DNA from: Conoideocrella luteorostrata
Taxonomy: Eukaryota; Ascomycota; Sordariomycetes; Hypocreales; Clavicipitaceae
Direction of reading: 5' to 3'
Length of the DNA stretch: 64,000 nucleotides
Assembly: GCA_032433595.1 (NCBI GenBank)
Contig: JASWJB010000227.1
Location: forward strand, 1 to 64,000
Made by a program: the position numbers and the translations under genes. Within the stretch, counting starts at the first letter, position 1, and each line of letters starts with the position of its first letter. Below the pieces are notes generated by a model that was not told where the DNA came from, searched no databases, and saw nothing but the letters and a program-made list of their open reading frames with translations. Below, piece after piece: positions 11,350-22,972 of this stretch.

Positions 11350-13344
11350 ATGGAACCGGAAACGAGCACAGAGCCGTCCAAGAAATCACTCAAAAAACTG
11401 CAAAATAAGGAGAAAAGGAAGGCTGTGAAAGCGGAAAAGAGAGCGGAATTTAGAACAAAACCTGAGCCAGAACACGCAGCTTCTGCACCCGCCGACGTTG
11501 ACTATGAAAAGGACCCCGCCAAAGACAACTACGGAGAGGTAAAGGGGAAGAGCTTCAGTAAGGATGCTATAGAAGTTGACCTCCGCTCCTTGGACGAATC
11601 GTACAAGGACAAGACCGTAATCGTTCGGGCATGGATTCAGTCCACTCGCGGACAGAGTTCCGGTCTAATCTTTGTTGATCTTCGCAAGGGCGGCAATTGG
11701 ACTATACAAGGTGTTGTCGGTACTGAGATGCACGAGGAAACACCAGCCAAAGAGAGACCCTTGATTAGTACAAGCATGATCAAATGGATACGCGCTATAC
11801 CACCTGAGAGCTTTGTGGTTGTCGAAGCAAACGTAAAGCTCCCGGCCAAAGAACTGACGGGTAGTCGAGTTACGGCTGTCGAACTTGGCATCACAAAATG
11901 TTTTGTCATCGCATCTGCTCCGGCCCGGCTCGGCCTGGATCTGGAGACCGCAGGTATAATGATTCAGGATTTCAACGAGGACCCGAAGGTCGATAAATCA
12001 AAGGTCGATGAAGCAAAAGTCGATGAAGCAAAGGCCGATGAAGCAAAAGTTGATAAAGCGACAGTCGATAAATCAAAAACAAAAGGACTGATAGAAAAGG
12101 GGACTAAGCCGCCTGCCAGCATGCTCACTCATCTCGAGAACATAGCCATACACAAGCGCGCCCCTGTTCAGCAGGCTATCGCGGTATGTCAATTTTGGCA
12201 CTGAATAATAGCTCGAACCGTCACTAACAGAATGCAGGATATCCGAGTCGAAGCGAAGAAGCTCTTTCGCTCATATCTCGAGGGCCACAGATTCAAGGAG
12301 TTCGAACCACCGTGTTTAATCGGCGCAGCATCAGAGAGCGGTTCAGAGGTGTTCCGGCTAGCATACTTTGGGCAAGATGCGTTCCTCGCGCAGTCACCTC
12401 AATTTTACAAACAGTTTGAGATTGCGGGCGGAAGGGAGCGTGTCTTTTGTATCGGGCCGGTTTTCAGAGCTGAGAAGTCCAACACGCCGCGGCACATGAC
12501 CGAGGTTAGTTGTTACCCAGCTACGTTTCCTGATACCTCGATCGAGGACTAAAATTCGTCTATTATACTAGTTCACGGGGCTCGATCTCGAGATGGAGAT
12601 CCAAAACAGTTACACGGAAGTTCTCGACGTGCTGGAAGGTGTACTGTTGCACATTCTCCGCGGGTTACAAGGTATGTCTCTTCTACTAACCTCTCTCCTA
12701 CTCTTTTCAAGACTGTATTGCTCACAAATCTGCTTCTCTGCACAGAACGATGTGCTGAAGAAATTGAGACCGTTCGTCTCGTCTACGAATCGAAACCTCT
12801 TCTCCTTCCTGAGTCAGGCAAGGTGCTCCGCTTGACCTTCGCCGAAGCACAGAAACTATTACGAGAAGGTAAACCCGATCAATATAGCGAGGTTAAAGAC
12901 GACGAAGATATGTCTACCCAGCAGGAGAAGGATCTGGGTGCACTCGTCCGCGAAAAGTTCAACACCGACTTCTTCGTTATTGACAAGTTCCCTGAGACTG
13001 CGCGACCTTTCTACGCGAAGCTTGACGACGACGAAGACAATGTGGTCGGGAAACGCGTCCGCGTAACGAATGCGTTCGACATTTTCCTCCGTGGCCAGGA
13101 GATTCTTTCGGGTGGTCAACGTATCAATGACCCCGTCGAACTTGAGAAGCGTATCATTGCTAAGGAACTTAATCCAGAGAGTCCTGGCATTAAGGAATAT
13201 GTATCGGTGTTTCGCCAGGGTGGTGTGCCACCGCACGGTGGAGGCGGCATTGGTCTTGACCGAGTGGTTGCTTGGTTCCTGCAGTTACCGAGCGTTCAAC
13301 TCGCGGCGTACTATCCACGGACCCCCAAGAGGCTAATGCCATGA
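11350..13344 (+). CDS. Aspartyl-tRNA synthetase, divergent cytoplasmic-type (class IIb)
   Basis: Four exons (11350-12183, 12238-12504, 12572-12671, 12746-13344) give 599 aa; introns are 54, 67 and 74 nt. Expected to charge tRNA-Asp using ATP in the cytosol. Order: lysine-rich N-terminal extension (about 1-60); OB-fold anticodon-binding region (about 75-210); an unusual linker of near-identical 5-residue units KVDEA/KVDKA at about 213-242; then the catalytic core with QSPQ, motif 2 starting FRAE (about 354) and motif 3 GGIGLDRV near 567, ending PKRLMP. It departs from typical eukaryotic AspRS: motif 2 reads FRAEKSNTPRH where DSNTHRH is usual, and it has HGGGGIGLDR where HAGGGIGLER is common. 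It could be the only cytosolic AspRS, but this divergence and the repeat linker suggest a second copy. No DUF2156 domain (as in the sterol-aspartylating ErdS fusion) is attached. Confidence 0.9.
11988..12077 (+). repeat. 15-bp coding minisatellite in the AspRS-like gene
   Basis: About six imperfect 15-bp units of the form AAGTCGATGAAGCAA encode K-V-D-E-A / K-V-D-K-A in the linker between the anticodon-binding and catalytic domains. The lengths are multiples of three, so copy-number change would keep frame. Confidence 0.8.
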
Positions 13345-14213
13345 AGCCTCCCAAAACAAAAGTCTAAAAGTAGAAAGCTAGCGCTCATGCTATTCGAAAA
13401 GTTATACGCAAGTCGGGTCTTCCAAAGGCTCTTAGACTCAGCATTTCAACTCTGAATCCATCTATGCCCTTTCGTCTCCGTCAGGGCGATACGGGATATA
13501 GAATGTTTTTATAGTCCTTAATTAGTACGATCTGGCCGACTGCGAATAAAGTTATCGCGAAATTCGTTCAGAGGGTTTGTAGCAATGCAGTAAAATTTCG
13601 AAAATCCAGCGGGCGCAATCGCAGCATGCGCGTTCACACCCACGGAGTTCCATAGGAGCCGTTCCTATGCTTCAAACGCAGGCGGTATTGAGACAGTTAC
13701 CCAATACTTCCCAGTAATTTGGCAACTGCTAAAGCTGAGGTAATGCTGGCGCGAATCCAGTGTCTAGGGTTATAAGATCTGACCTGGCTTTCTTCCCTTG
13801 TCGAACCTTGATAGTTCGTGTTCGTGCGATGTCGTATTTGAAGATTGCGAATGTCAGTGAACGATGGATTCTTCGCCATGGGGATAGTTAAGTCGCTACC
13901 TAACTAATTGCTAGTGGTGGATCCGCGTCATCAGCTGGCGGACTCTACCGTACTGTTATCGTCAGCGCCGCGAGAACCCTACGCTTGCATTTCGCTTCCG
14001 TACATCCCCAGAGCTCGTCTAATTGCCGTACAGCTTGAAATTTCGTGCTGCAATGACCATCTCCTCCTTATTTATTCCCTGTGAATTCTATCCTTGAGAT
14101 CTCCGTCTATCTGGCTTCGAATTGAACCCTCTTCAATTGGGTATCATAACGCGAGGAGCGCACCACCTACCGTGGATAGAAAGGTCGGCAGCTGCCTGCG
14201 GCGTTTAATAATC
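13345..14213. other. Intergenic, no gene seen
   Basis: 3' flank of the AspRS-like gene and promoter/leader of the OPA3-like gene. Only short frames without family resemblance are seen. Confidence 0.5.
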
Positions 14214-14929
14214 ATGGTGCCTCTGCCTCTCTTCAAACTTGCGTCCCTATTTGTTCGACATATTTCCAAATATGGCGCAGTATGCATTTCAAAACCGTCC
14301 GGACGGGACAGCATGCAGACACTGACCATTTCCAGAACCAAATTAAGGCCCGGGCCCATGACCACCCACGGTTTCGCGCCTTCGCCGCGCGGTATGGTCA
14401 ACATATCCACCAACTGAATATGCGATTGTCGGTCGCACTGTTGCGCGATCCCGAAGCCGAGCGCCGTGCGAGGGAGCGTGCTGAAGCTCCCACCGTCAAA
14501 ACCGAGGAGCAACATAAGCGCGAGGAAGCCGCCAAGGAGAAGAGCAAAACAAATGCCTCATCATCGTCGTCGTCGTCATCGAAAAATCCTCGAATGACCT
14601 TCCAAAACGTATGGAAGCGTAGGTTCCGCCCCCTGCCGGAAGCGAAAGCCGTGGATCTATTTGCAGACGTTATTGGCGATGCTTTCATTCTCGGCGTGGC
14701 TGGCGGACTGATCATATACGAATCGTGGAAGGCCTTGCAAAAGCCAGATGCAAATAAACAGCGAATAGATGATTTGAGCGAGCGCGTGGAGGCAATAAGA
14801 AGGAGGGAGGAGGAATTGACAGGGTTGGAGGAAAAGCAAAGACGCAGATTTGAGGAGTTGGAAGGCGCACTAAGGGACTTGAGAGATCCGAAGACGAAAG
14901 AACCTTTATTACCGACGTTGCAACCGTGA
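14214..14929 (+). CDS. OPA3-like mitochondrial protein
   Basis: Two exons (14214-14279 and 14336-14929) with a 56-nt intron give 219 aa. Exon 1 encodes MVPLPLFKLASLFVRHISKY, the conserved N-terminus of fungal OPA3-family proteins; exon 2 continues NQIKARAHDHPRFRAFAARY. A Ser-rich acidic/basic insertion (about 85-105, from a TCATCGTCG-type repeat) precedes a conserved hydrophobic segment FADVIGDAFILGVAGGLIIYESW (about 143-165, written here only as a landmark by its ends FADVIG and IYESW). The tail is a charged coiled coil. In animals OPA3 is a mitochondrial membrane-associated protein linked to membrane morphology and lipid metabolism; the biochemical role is unsettled. Starting at the internal ATG 14282 would lose the conserved N-terminus, so 14214 is preferred. 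Confidence 0.92.
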
Positions 14930-15338
14930 GCTTTCTTCATATCATTGGACAGATCCCATGTAGGCTCCGAAAGCTGGCAATCCGAATTCTAGAAGATGGA
15001 GACAACAATAAAGGCGCTAGACCACTCGAGCAGGCTGCGGACGAACGAGACCTGATTCAGTGCAGACACGGCGATTTGGACACACCTATACGACTACCTG
15101 AGCACATATATATATATATATATTAGTTTACCTGTAAATAAGCTAGATACGCATCTTTGGCCAGATACTACTTCACTCCGGCGTTAGAGAGGTAGAGGAT
15201 GCCATTAGAAATAAAGAGGGGAAGGCAGCAGGCGAAGCGAGCTCTTTCCACTTGCGAAGATTTTGGTCCTCTGAAGTTGAAATCTGCCCATCGACTGCAG
15301 GATTACCGACCGCTTTTCGACCTAAGAAACCACCACCT
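14930..15338. other. Short intergenic region with an AT microsatellite
   Basis: An (AT)n tract of about 18 bp lies at 15106-15123. Frames at 15199-15531 overlap the next gene in a different phase and are not supported. The true 5' end of the next gene may reach into this stretch. Confidence 0.4.
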
Positions 15339-16164
15339 ATGGTACACCGCTGCATCGTACACGCTTACAATCAATCGAGTGTCTGTCAAAAGGTGTCGCT
15401 CCGGCCGCTTCCAGACATGTTCTCCTCATCTCTTCGTAAAAGCAAAGATTGGGCTGCAGCAGTCCCTCTCCTCCTCAAATCCCCCACATCATGGAAAGGT
15501 CAGCCTGGTACAGCGACAGTCCCGTCTCTGAGCTAACAAAACTAGAAACAAACCTACCGTATCATGGCATAGAGTTTCAGTTCTCATCAAACGGATGCAG
15601 ATACACTTTTCGTATTCTTCTCATCCTGAGCTCGCAATTACGTCATGATGGTATCTCTCAGAGCATCAAGCGACTTGCTGCTCAAGACGACACCAAGAAA
15701 GCCATTGCACTTCTTTTACAAGGGCAAGATTCCATGTCTGAATTCATGAATCTTCAAATACGGTACGTGAATGGCCTCAACACTGGCTCACGCGAAGTGC
15801 CTTCATTCTCAAATTGTGGTACAGCATGCTCCAGTACGACTCTATTTCCATCATCCCATTACGCAATGCTGTTGAAATTGTTGCAGCTGTCGAGTCACTA
15901 AGAAATCACTGCAAGGAAGATATCAGTAGAGCGATTCATTTCGACAAACATGTAATCCAAAAGGATATTGTACGTAATTGTGTGCGTGGCTTTCCTCTAT
16001 CAGAGACGCAAACCACAAATTTGATGAGTACCGTCACTGGGCTATCTGATTTGGCAAGAACCGCAGGCACTCCGGAAGGGGAAAGCAGAATTGTTGACGC
16101 ATTAGGGGCAACAGATGGATTCAGGGTCATATCGTACTTCAAAGACGGCCCGAGACCTCTGTAG
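15339..16164 (+). CDS. Unrecognised three-exon fungal protein, possibly decaying at its 3' end
   Basis: Joining 15339-15498, 15546-15762 and 15825-16164 gives one continuous frame. Intron 1 is 47 nt with a GAGCTAAC branch site and CTAG acceptor; intron 2 is 62 nt (GTACGT...TACAG). The product, about 238 aa, is soluble and helix-rich: landmarks are LPYHGIEFQF, GISQSIKRLA, GQDSMSEFMN, SIIPLRNAVEIV and ETQTTNLMSTVTGLSDLA. No signal peptide or membrane segment is seen. ATG 15417 in the same frame is an alternative start. Past the stop, protein-like sequence continues in two other frames (SFAKESLAWGNLGG about 16190-16250, then KDDVLFHLKHPVHAVAAEL to 16342), which suggests frameshift loss of a C-terminal region. 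I do not recognise the family. Confidence 0.5.
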
Positions 16165-16342
16165 GGGCGGGGCTGTCATTAACTGGAAGCTTTGCAAAGG
16201 AGTCTCTTGCTTGGGGAAATCTTGGAGGCCTGATTGCCTTGCTCTAAAGGATGACGTACTGTTTCATTTGAAGCACCCCGTACATGCTGTTGCCGCAGAG
16301 CTGACCCAGAATGCGGCCGACGAGGCTGAAGGGAGCATATAA
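16165..16342 (+). pseudogene. Possible frame-broken C-terminal extension of the preceding gene
   Basis: Frame 3 encodes ETSVGAGLSLTGSFAKESLA and then WGNLGGLIALL before a stop. The next frame then gives KDDVLFHLKHPVHAVAAEL and ends at a TAA at 16340-16342. The two pieces read like one domain split by single-base shifts. This may be a real loss, an assembly error or coincidence. Confidence 0.35.
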
Positions 16343-19300
16343 GGCCGCTGCTGTCAAATCAATAGCATGTAAGGGACCGTCCTCCCGGCGCTAAGCCTCG
16401 ACAGCATTTTTCGTGTAAAGTAATTATATACAACCAACAGAGGGCAAATATGACAGCTAATAATACGTGATCAGCACTCCAGCGGTTAGTGACGCATGAG
16501 GTCAGGTATTACAGACCCAATGTCAAAGCCAAACATGATGCGTTTGAGTAGTGCGCATCTCAACAAAGGAATAAAAGGCTCATAATACGGCGCTTGTATA
16601 TCACATCTCCTTCAAATCGGCTGCCAGTGTCAGGAGGAAGCAAGCAATATTGCGTCAGGCCCTTCCCGCTGGCTACATCGTAAATGGTAGGCTAAATACG
16701 GACCAAAATTGGTCATGAGAAGACTTTTTTCTCAACTCGGTCCCGGATTTAATGGATCTGAGCGCCATATTCGAGGGATATCTTAACGTCTATGTTGCGA
16801 TTACGGAGTACTCCTCGAGGTAATATATCTTATCAGCATGGGTGGCTGCCGTGCGAATGGACTGTTGACGAGCCATGGGAGTTCCAAGAATAGAAATTAA
16901 TTTTTTCCCTTATGCATATTATCCACCATAAGCAGGGAGGGAAAAGGAGGGGCATCTGCAGGTCAAGGTGTAGATGAAGCCTGATCCTAGGAAGGTCGGG
17001 GAACAATCAACAAAGGAGAGAGAGTTCGCATCGACGACTTATCCGCAAGCTATCAGTCACCCCAAGATCAAAGAAGCGCTTTGTGTGCATTCTCTTAAAT
17101 TGTTATGATACAAAATGAATTTGAACTTGAATTGGGCCAGCAGCCTCCTATCGCGACCATCTAAACATAAACATTTGTTTGGCAGTCTAGTCCATTTGTA
17201 AAAGCAGCGGTCTGTCGCGGGAGGGACATCGGGTCGATTGATAACCAGTGCTCTGTACGGAGTATAGTAAGCACTCAGTGATCCGTTAGTCCGTGCTAGT
17301 GAGCAACGCCGCGCGAAGAGAAACATAAAAGAAACAAAATCGTGCACACTACTCCGTACTCCCGTGATAATAGTCGATGTGGAATATGAGTGATGTTGAA
17401 TGTGGTTGGCTGCATTTTTAGTGTGCGGGGGTATCCCGATGCACTCTCCAATCAAATAGCTCGCAGAGCCGCCGGGATTGAGCGGGGCATAACTACTGAC
17501 TCCCGTCCGACGATAGTTGCGGCGCAGGGACTATCCTTGGCAACGTACGGAATACACGCATGCATGGGTTGAGTGGTGTGTTGAACAGAGTAGCATTAGA
17601 AAATAGGCCAAAATGGCCCACACCTTGGCAGGTAGAGGTGATGTAATTCGCCATTGGAGCGTGGATAGACCAACTTTCGGATCCAAGGAGGTTACTCCGT
17701 GGGCCGTTGTTGATATACTCATACCACTTGGATATTGTGACCGTGTGGCCGTTATGGAACAATTCTCTGCGGCTGCTAAAGCTGGAGCGACACGGTTAAA
17801 GTGTTCGTGTACGGAGTAAGTTAGATGTTGTCTTTATTGGACTTGGACTGTTGTCGATACGATCAGTGCTGTGAGGAGTCACGCTACATGTCTGAATTGG
17901 CGTGTGCTATTTTTGATCTCGTTGTCGCTCGACTTCAAGCTTGGCCAGTTAGCAATACAGTGATTTTAAAAAACTGACCCTAGGGCTGAGGGGGATTCGG
18001 TTGAAGGGCGAATGGGCCTCCTTCAAAATTCTAGTGTTGATCGTTCACAGGTACGCCACGTAACTGAACTTGGAGTGACATTTTCTCTGTTACCAAGCTG
18101 TTGGGTCGAACGACACGGAAGCGCGCGTGGCAAAGAGGTGAGGAGACTAGATGGCCAAAGTCAATTAGGCCCAACCTGCTGCGGAAGATGAGCTGCCGTC
18201 CATGAAGGGCTAGGTTCACCATGTCTTCGGGACTGGGAATGGGGAAATAAACTTTCGTGGACCTCATGACCACGATAAAGCGGTGACAGAAGACTAACAC
18301 CTCAACCCTCGACGCTCGGGAACGGGAAATGGGTCCACCTCGAACTCTTTTCAGTCAATTCCCTTTTTCAATCATGCCGTCTCGTCGTCCTTTGCGAGTC
18401 GTTGCGGGAAAGAAAGTGGTTGCATGCTAGCGCTCATGGGTCCAATAGTAGCTACGGAGGGGCAGAGAAGTAAATCTGGAGAACTAGCATCTGTGGCTGG
18501 GAGCGACGCCCCATACACCAAGTGCTTCACCATGGGACCCTTGTTTGTTGCACAAATGCGCTCGAAACCCGCCGCTGTTGCGCCTGTGTTAGGGACACCG
18601 GCGGCAGGGACAAGAAGAAAATTCTGCTCCGTAAGCAATCTGGATTTGGCGGATGGAATGACTGATTGAACATACGGAGTAGCCTGTTTGAATGGCGTCG
18701 ATCTATCACATATTGTTGGATGTCGCATTGTCGGTTATGGAGCTGTGAGGGGATTGCTGTACTAGTAGGGAGTAGTAGTTAGTTAGTAGATTAATCTATC
18801 GCCTGAGAGCGATGCTCGCACTAGCACAAGATGGTTTGGCTGCAGTAGCAAAGACGGTGTTCCTCAAAGCCGAGGTGGGTACGGAGTATAGATTCCGCCT
18901 CAGACAACAGAAACGATTCGGAAGCCCACCCCCAAAAAAAACTCATGAGTTAGCTAGTGGTCTAGATTTAAAACCTGGCAAGTCCAGTGACCGCACGAAT
19001 AATGACGAATGTCACCGTTAATTGCAACGCCGTCCTATCAGAAAACGAAGAAAGGCTCATGGAGGGATGGGGTGACAGCGTGACGGGGTCGACGGGGGTT
19101 GACGAAGCGTTGAGGGGGGGTGGTCCTGGCTGCGACCGACGGTACGGAGCAGCTGTGCCGTTGACGGTGGCTGTAACGAAATGTACCTCAAGCCAGCAGT
19201 GAGACCTGGCGCAAAGAGCCAGATATCTGCAGGGGTTGCGGTGCGCTGTGGCACGTTGCGTATCGAAGGTGCATGGGAGCATGCGGCCGAGTGCTGAGTG

Positions 19301-20973
19301 CAGCAAGAAATACACACAAGGCAGGGGCGACCCTTGCTTGCCGACCAACGACAAGGGTGCTGATTGGCTCTCTGCTGATGTGTAACCGCCGACCTTTCGC
19401 CAATCACCTCTAGCCACACCGTGGTTTAGTGTCCCTCTCTTTCGTCGACAAGAACTATTCTCGTCAGGTTCAGAGTGGTATTTCACCTATTGCATTCTTG
19501 GGCTGCTGCTACCCGCTTTTGAATAGTCTCAAGCGTAGACCGGCCACTCCAATGGGCCAACAATTCGACCGATGTGCTTTCTTGGCTGACATGCTAGTTC
19601 TGTCTAGTCCACCATAGAACCCTTGAACCCCCATGTCCTTCACGTCTTTGTTTGACCTCTCCGGTGGCTTCATCATGGCTGCCGGTGGCTTTCCAGGTTC
19701 TCCTCACGCAGCTCGGCTGGTGTATGGCTCTATCTGATGTATCCTCATTTGGCCATATGGGTATGAGCGGTTACCTTGGCGGCTGCAGTGAAGCCGTAGC
19801 TAGGGCCATGCAAAACTGCGGATACGACGCCGTACGCACCATGCTCTGTTTGCTACTACAGACTAGTTATCCGTCACTTAAATCTATCCAGCCTCCCTTC
19901 CTTCTGCAACCGCCCATGTTTGAACCTCCTCTACATTCTCCCCCCCCCCCCCTCCAAGTACCGATCTCCTTGCTTCAGGTCTCTGACATCGTCTTGTCTG
20001 AACCTCGCAGCTTCAAAACACCTCCGTTCGAGCAAAGCATTAACACACTTTGCTCACTCTGTCACGACTTGAGACGAAACCGCTAGCATCCTACCAGGTT
20101 CGGACCAAGAAACGCGTCGTGCAACTCGTATACGCAGAACCTGCTACAAGCCGCTGCAGATCAGACGGAGCCAGCTGTCACACATCCACATTCAAAACAC
20201 CAGAACGGAATATCAAGCAGAGAATTTTTCTTAATACGGTCCACTTCTGTCATCTCAACTCTGCACATGTTCCTTCTACTGCACCTTGGCCTGGTGGAAA
20301 GAGGTTAATGCCGCACGGATGCCTACGGAAAATTCACAACCAGACTCACTACGCATTCATAACCCATTATCGAGTAAAAATTATCCGATACTGTGTCCGT
20401 CTCGCTAGTCATCATCATCTGATACAAGGGCTTGATTTAACCGCGCCCCTGCCGGCAACGGGCCCAACCATCCGTTGGTAGCTCCATGGGCCAGCAGCTA
20501 TCGACCGGGCTTCATCTTCATATTAGAATCCACCCATTCCCCTTTCTGGGATATACTTGGATCTCTTCTTCCTTCATCCTTGCGATCTCATTCGGTCTTT
20601 TGTGTAACAATTGGGGATTTCTTCGAAATACCTCTTAATATCCGTCTTTCATTCACTTACAACTGTCCTTCTTTTCTTCCTGCTGTTTCAGTGTCGGTCT
20701 GGTTACCAGCACGCCTTGCTTTTGCGACTTCCCTCCTGATAGACTTGCGTCAACGTTTACTGTACACCAATAAGAAGAGATTTGGGGCCTCGACGGCATA
20801 TTTTTGGACTTCAGCTTCCCACGGGCAATATAGGCGACAGGAAATCACGTACGAGGGTCCATTGTTACCAGGACCGTCCGCAAGGCAAACAGACTTTAGA
20901 ACACTTCGCAGAACAAGAAAGAGGGAGGAAAGTTACTGTGGAATAGTAGCTCAAAGGGTCAACATCTGGTACA
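16343..20973. other. Gene-poor region, 4.6 kb
   Basis: No gene is supported on either strand; frames are short, overlap each other and resemble no family. Exact TACTCCGTA/TACGGAGTA copies lie at 16802, 17256, 17350, 17810, 18673 and 18880. From about 20500 the plus strand is pyrimidine-rich, probably the leader of the DUF7727 gene. Confidence 0.55.
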
Positions 20974-21533
20974 ATGGGCAGACTTATTAAGAACCATCTG
21001 GGTCGACTTATAATTCTGACGGCCGCAGTTTGTACGTTGCAGGATACGATCAGCTTGATGCCGACTCCTTATGCTAACTAATTATCCAGACCAGGTTGGC
21101 GCTGCTGTTGAAGGATTTTTCTGGCCAAAGGTCTTCTGGGATTTCTTGACCAAGAATCTGGATGGCACGGTAAAGCCTATCCCCATTCTGCAGATTCTCA
21201 ATCTCGTATTCGGACTGGGCATGCTTGCACTCGAGTGGCCACTCAATTTCGTCGCCGGCTCAAGCCTTCACAGATCCATCGAATTTCGGCTGGCTATCTT
21301 ACCACTGACGGCACTCACATCGATTCTCATGTACCAGTCCACCAATCCCGCAATCTATTATATGATTGCGCTTATGGTATATTTCTGGGCCTATAGCGAG
21401 GGTGAGGTAAGAATTTCATACCGGATCGCTCCATATATATTTTTGTTCAAACGCTAATTTGCAACAGATGATTTGTGCAAAGCCATGGACACTTCCTCAA
21501 AGAGGCATGACTGGCGCCGGCATGCGAGCATAA
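20974..21533 (+). CDS. DUF7727-type four-helix membrane protein
   Basis: Three exons (20974-21031, 21090-21406, 21468-21533) give 146 aa. Intron 1 is 58 nt with a GCTAACTAA branch site; intron 2 is 61 nt. The protein starts MGRLIKNHLGRLIILTAAVY and has about four hydrophobic segments: around 8-25, IPILQILNLVFGLGMLALEW, FRLAILPLTALTSILMY and AIYYMIALMVYFWAY. It ends in a short polar tail, MICAKPWTLPQRGMTGAG. I recognise the layout as a protein conserved across filamentous ascomycetes and carried under DUF7727; its function is unknown. The third exon is needed because retaining intron 2 would replace the conserved tail. Confidence 0.88.
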
Positions 21534-22737
21534 TTTTGCGACCCTCCAGCCATATATGCAACAATATTTCCTGTTTCCAGCTATTTCTCATTTCCTCCTT
21601 TATACTCGATCTATAGTTGCATTTAGCGCGGCGTTGTTATATGGCATTATCACGACTTGGAACCTCACGGAGCATTCAGCATATCCAGTAGTGGCACGTA
21701 CTACAGTTTTTACACTTTTTCTCCTTTCTCTTTTTGTCCCTTGGACCTTTACATGGCGGGCTGGAAAGCAAGACGGACTCTGCGATGGGATTTACAATGT
21801 AGGGAGGACGTACTCTAGGAATGTATGGGGGATTTTGCTTTTGCTTTTGGTTCTGTTTCTTCCCTCACTGACTAGGTAGTTTTCGGGTCACGTTCGAGCA
21901 GGTGCTGTAATGTCCAAATTGGTGCTTGTCAGAATGTGGATGGAGCTGAATTGGTTGTCCAGGCAGGGAGGGGGCGGGCACACTGGTGACGGCTACGGCT
22001 ACAGTCAAATTTTGAGGAGAAAAGCAAAGAAAAGAAAAGAAAATCACAACAAATTCAAATGAATCGCCCAAGTTTCTTTTTCCCCATTCCGAAACAGCTG
22101 TTGTTCTAGAATCCTCATCCAGCAATATTCGGGACCCATCTCCGTCGCAAGATGGAGTGTTTGGCGAAACCGTGGTGTCACCCTTAGATGTCCACATGTG
22201 GCGCCCAAAAGCCCGGCATTACGGCGCCCCCTTTCTTCCGTCCGATAGTTGAGACGCGGCGTGTAGCCAAATCCATAGTACGAACATGTCCTTGGAAACA
22301 ATACGCTGGCAAGACTAACTGGCGGGAAGGATAGAGTAGAAATGTTAAAGATGAGACGACAGGGCGGAATTGGTGCTAATTAAGTAAAGTTCATCTCAGG
22401 TCGCGCTAAATACGGCCGCAGAGGGGGGGGCGAGGCAGAAACACGGCAACAAATAGGGCATCAGAGCTAGTTAGTTACGGAGCAGACACTTTGTAATTGA
22501 TAGGTTGTTGTCTCTACACCATGATGCACGCGAATTGTGCTCATCAAGTGCCGTGCACCTGCACCCCCGCACGGATTGCTTGATGATGGATGCATGCACT
22601 CCGTACGGAGTACTCGGTACTAGTATGTGTGAGGCCACTTTTGCAGTGGGCGGTGTGATACCGAAGATGGCTGTGTCTGCCAGGGAGGCACGGAGGATGC
22701 TCACAACCGCGCTCCATCTCATGAGGTGCGGTGGCAT
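21534..22737. other. Intergenic, no firm gene
   Basis: A 107-codon hydrophobic plus-strand frame at 21556-21879 starts 23 bases after the DUF7727 stop. It has three possible membrane stretches but no family resemblance, and is most likely 3' UTR. A palindromic ACTCCGTACGGAGT lies at 22598-22611. Confidence 0.45.
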
Positions 22738-22972
22738 GCGGGGGACAGTTTAACTGAGCCATCGAGGTGGCATTAACTCCGCAAGAGATAATGCCTCAGC
22801 GACCCAGAAAAAAAAAACAAAAAAAAAAGCACAACTACTATATAGCTTAGATAACAATTTAGGCAATAGATTTTATTAATAATAAGCTTTAATTGCATCT
22901 GTGGTGGGCGTTTCAATTAATAGGGTCAATTGGACAATGTGGACGAAATGGCTCAGTTAAACTGTCCCCCGC
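22738..22972. mobile_element. 235-bp MITE-like element with perfect 25-bp terminal inverted repeats
   Basis: The left end (22738-22762, starting GCGGGGGACAGTTTAACTGA) is the exact reverse complement of the right end (22948-22972, ending CTGTCCCCCGC). There is no coding capacity; the interior is AT-rich with a poly-A stretch near 22809-22828. The left 57 bp also match bases 18-74 of the window in reverse orientation with one mismatch, so this is a dispersed family. A subterminal hairpin (GGCATTA/TAATGCC) lies inside the left end. No clear target-site duplication could be assigned; a 2-bp GC on each side is ambiguous because it is also self-complementary. It is a non-autonomous element; the superfamily is not determined. 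Confidence 0.8.

Noticed and set aside
21556..21879. 107-codon hydrophobic frame after the DUF7727 gene
   Set aside because: It begins 23 bases after that stop codon in AT-rich 3' sequence; hydrophobicity follows from T-rich codons, with no homologue recognised.
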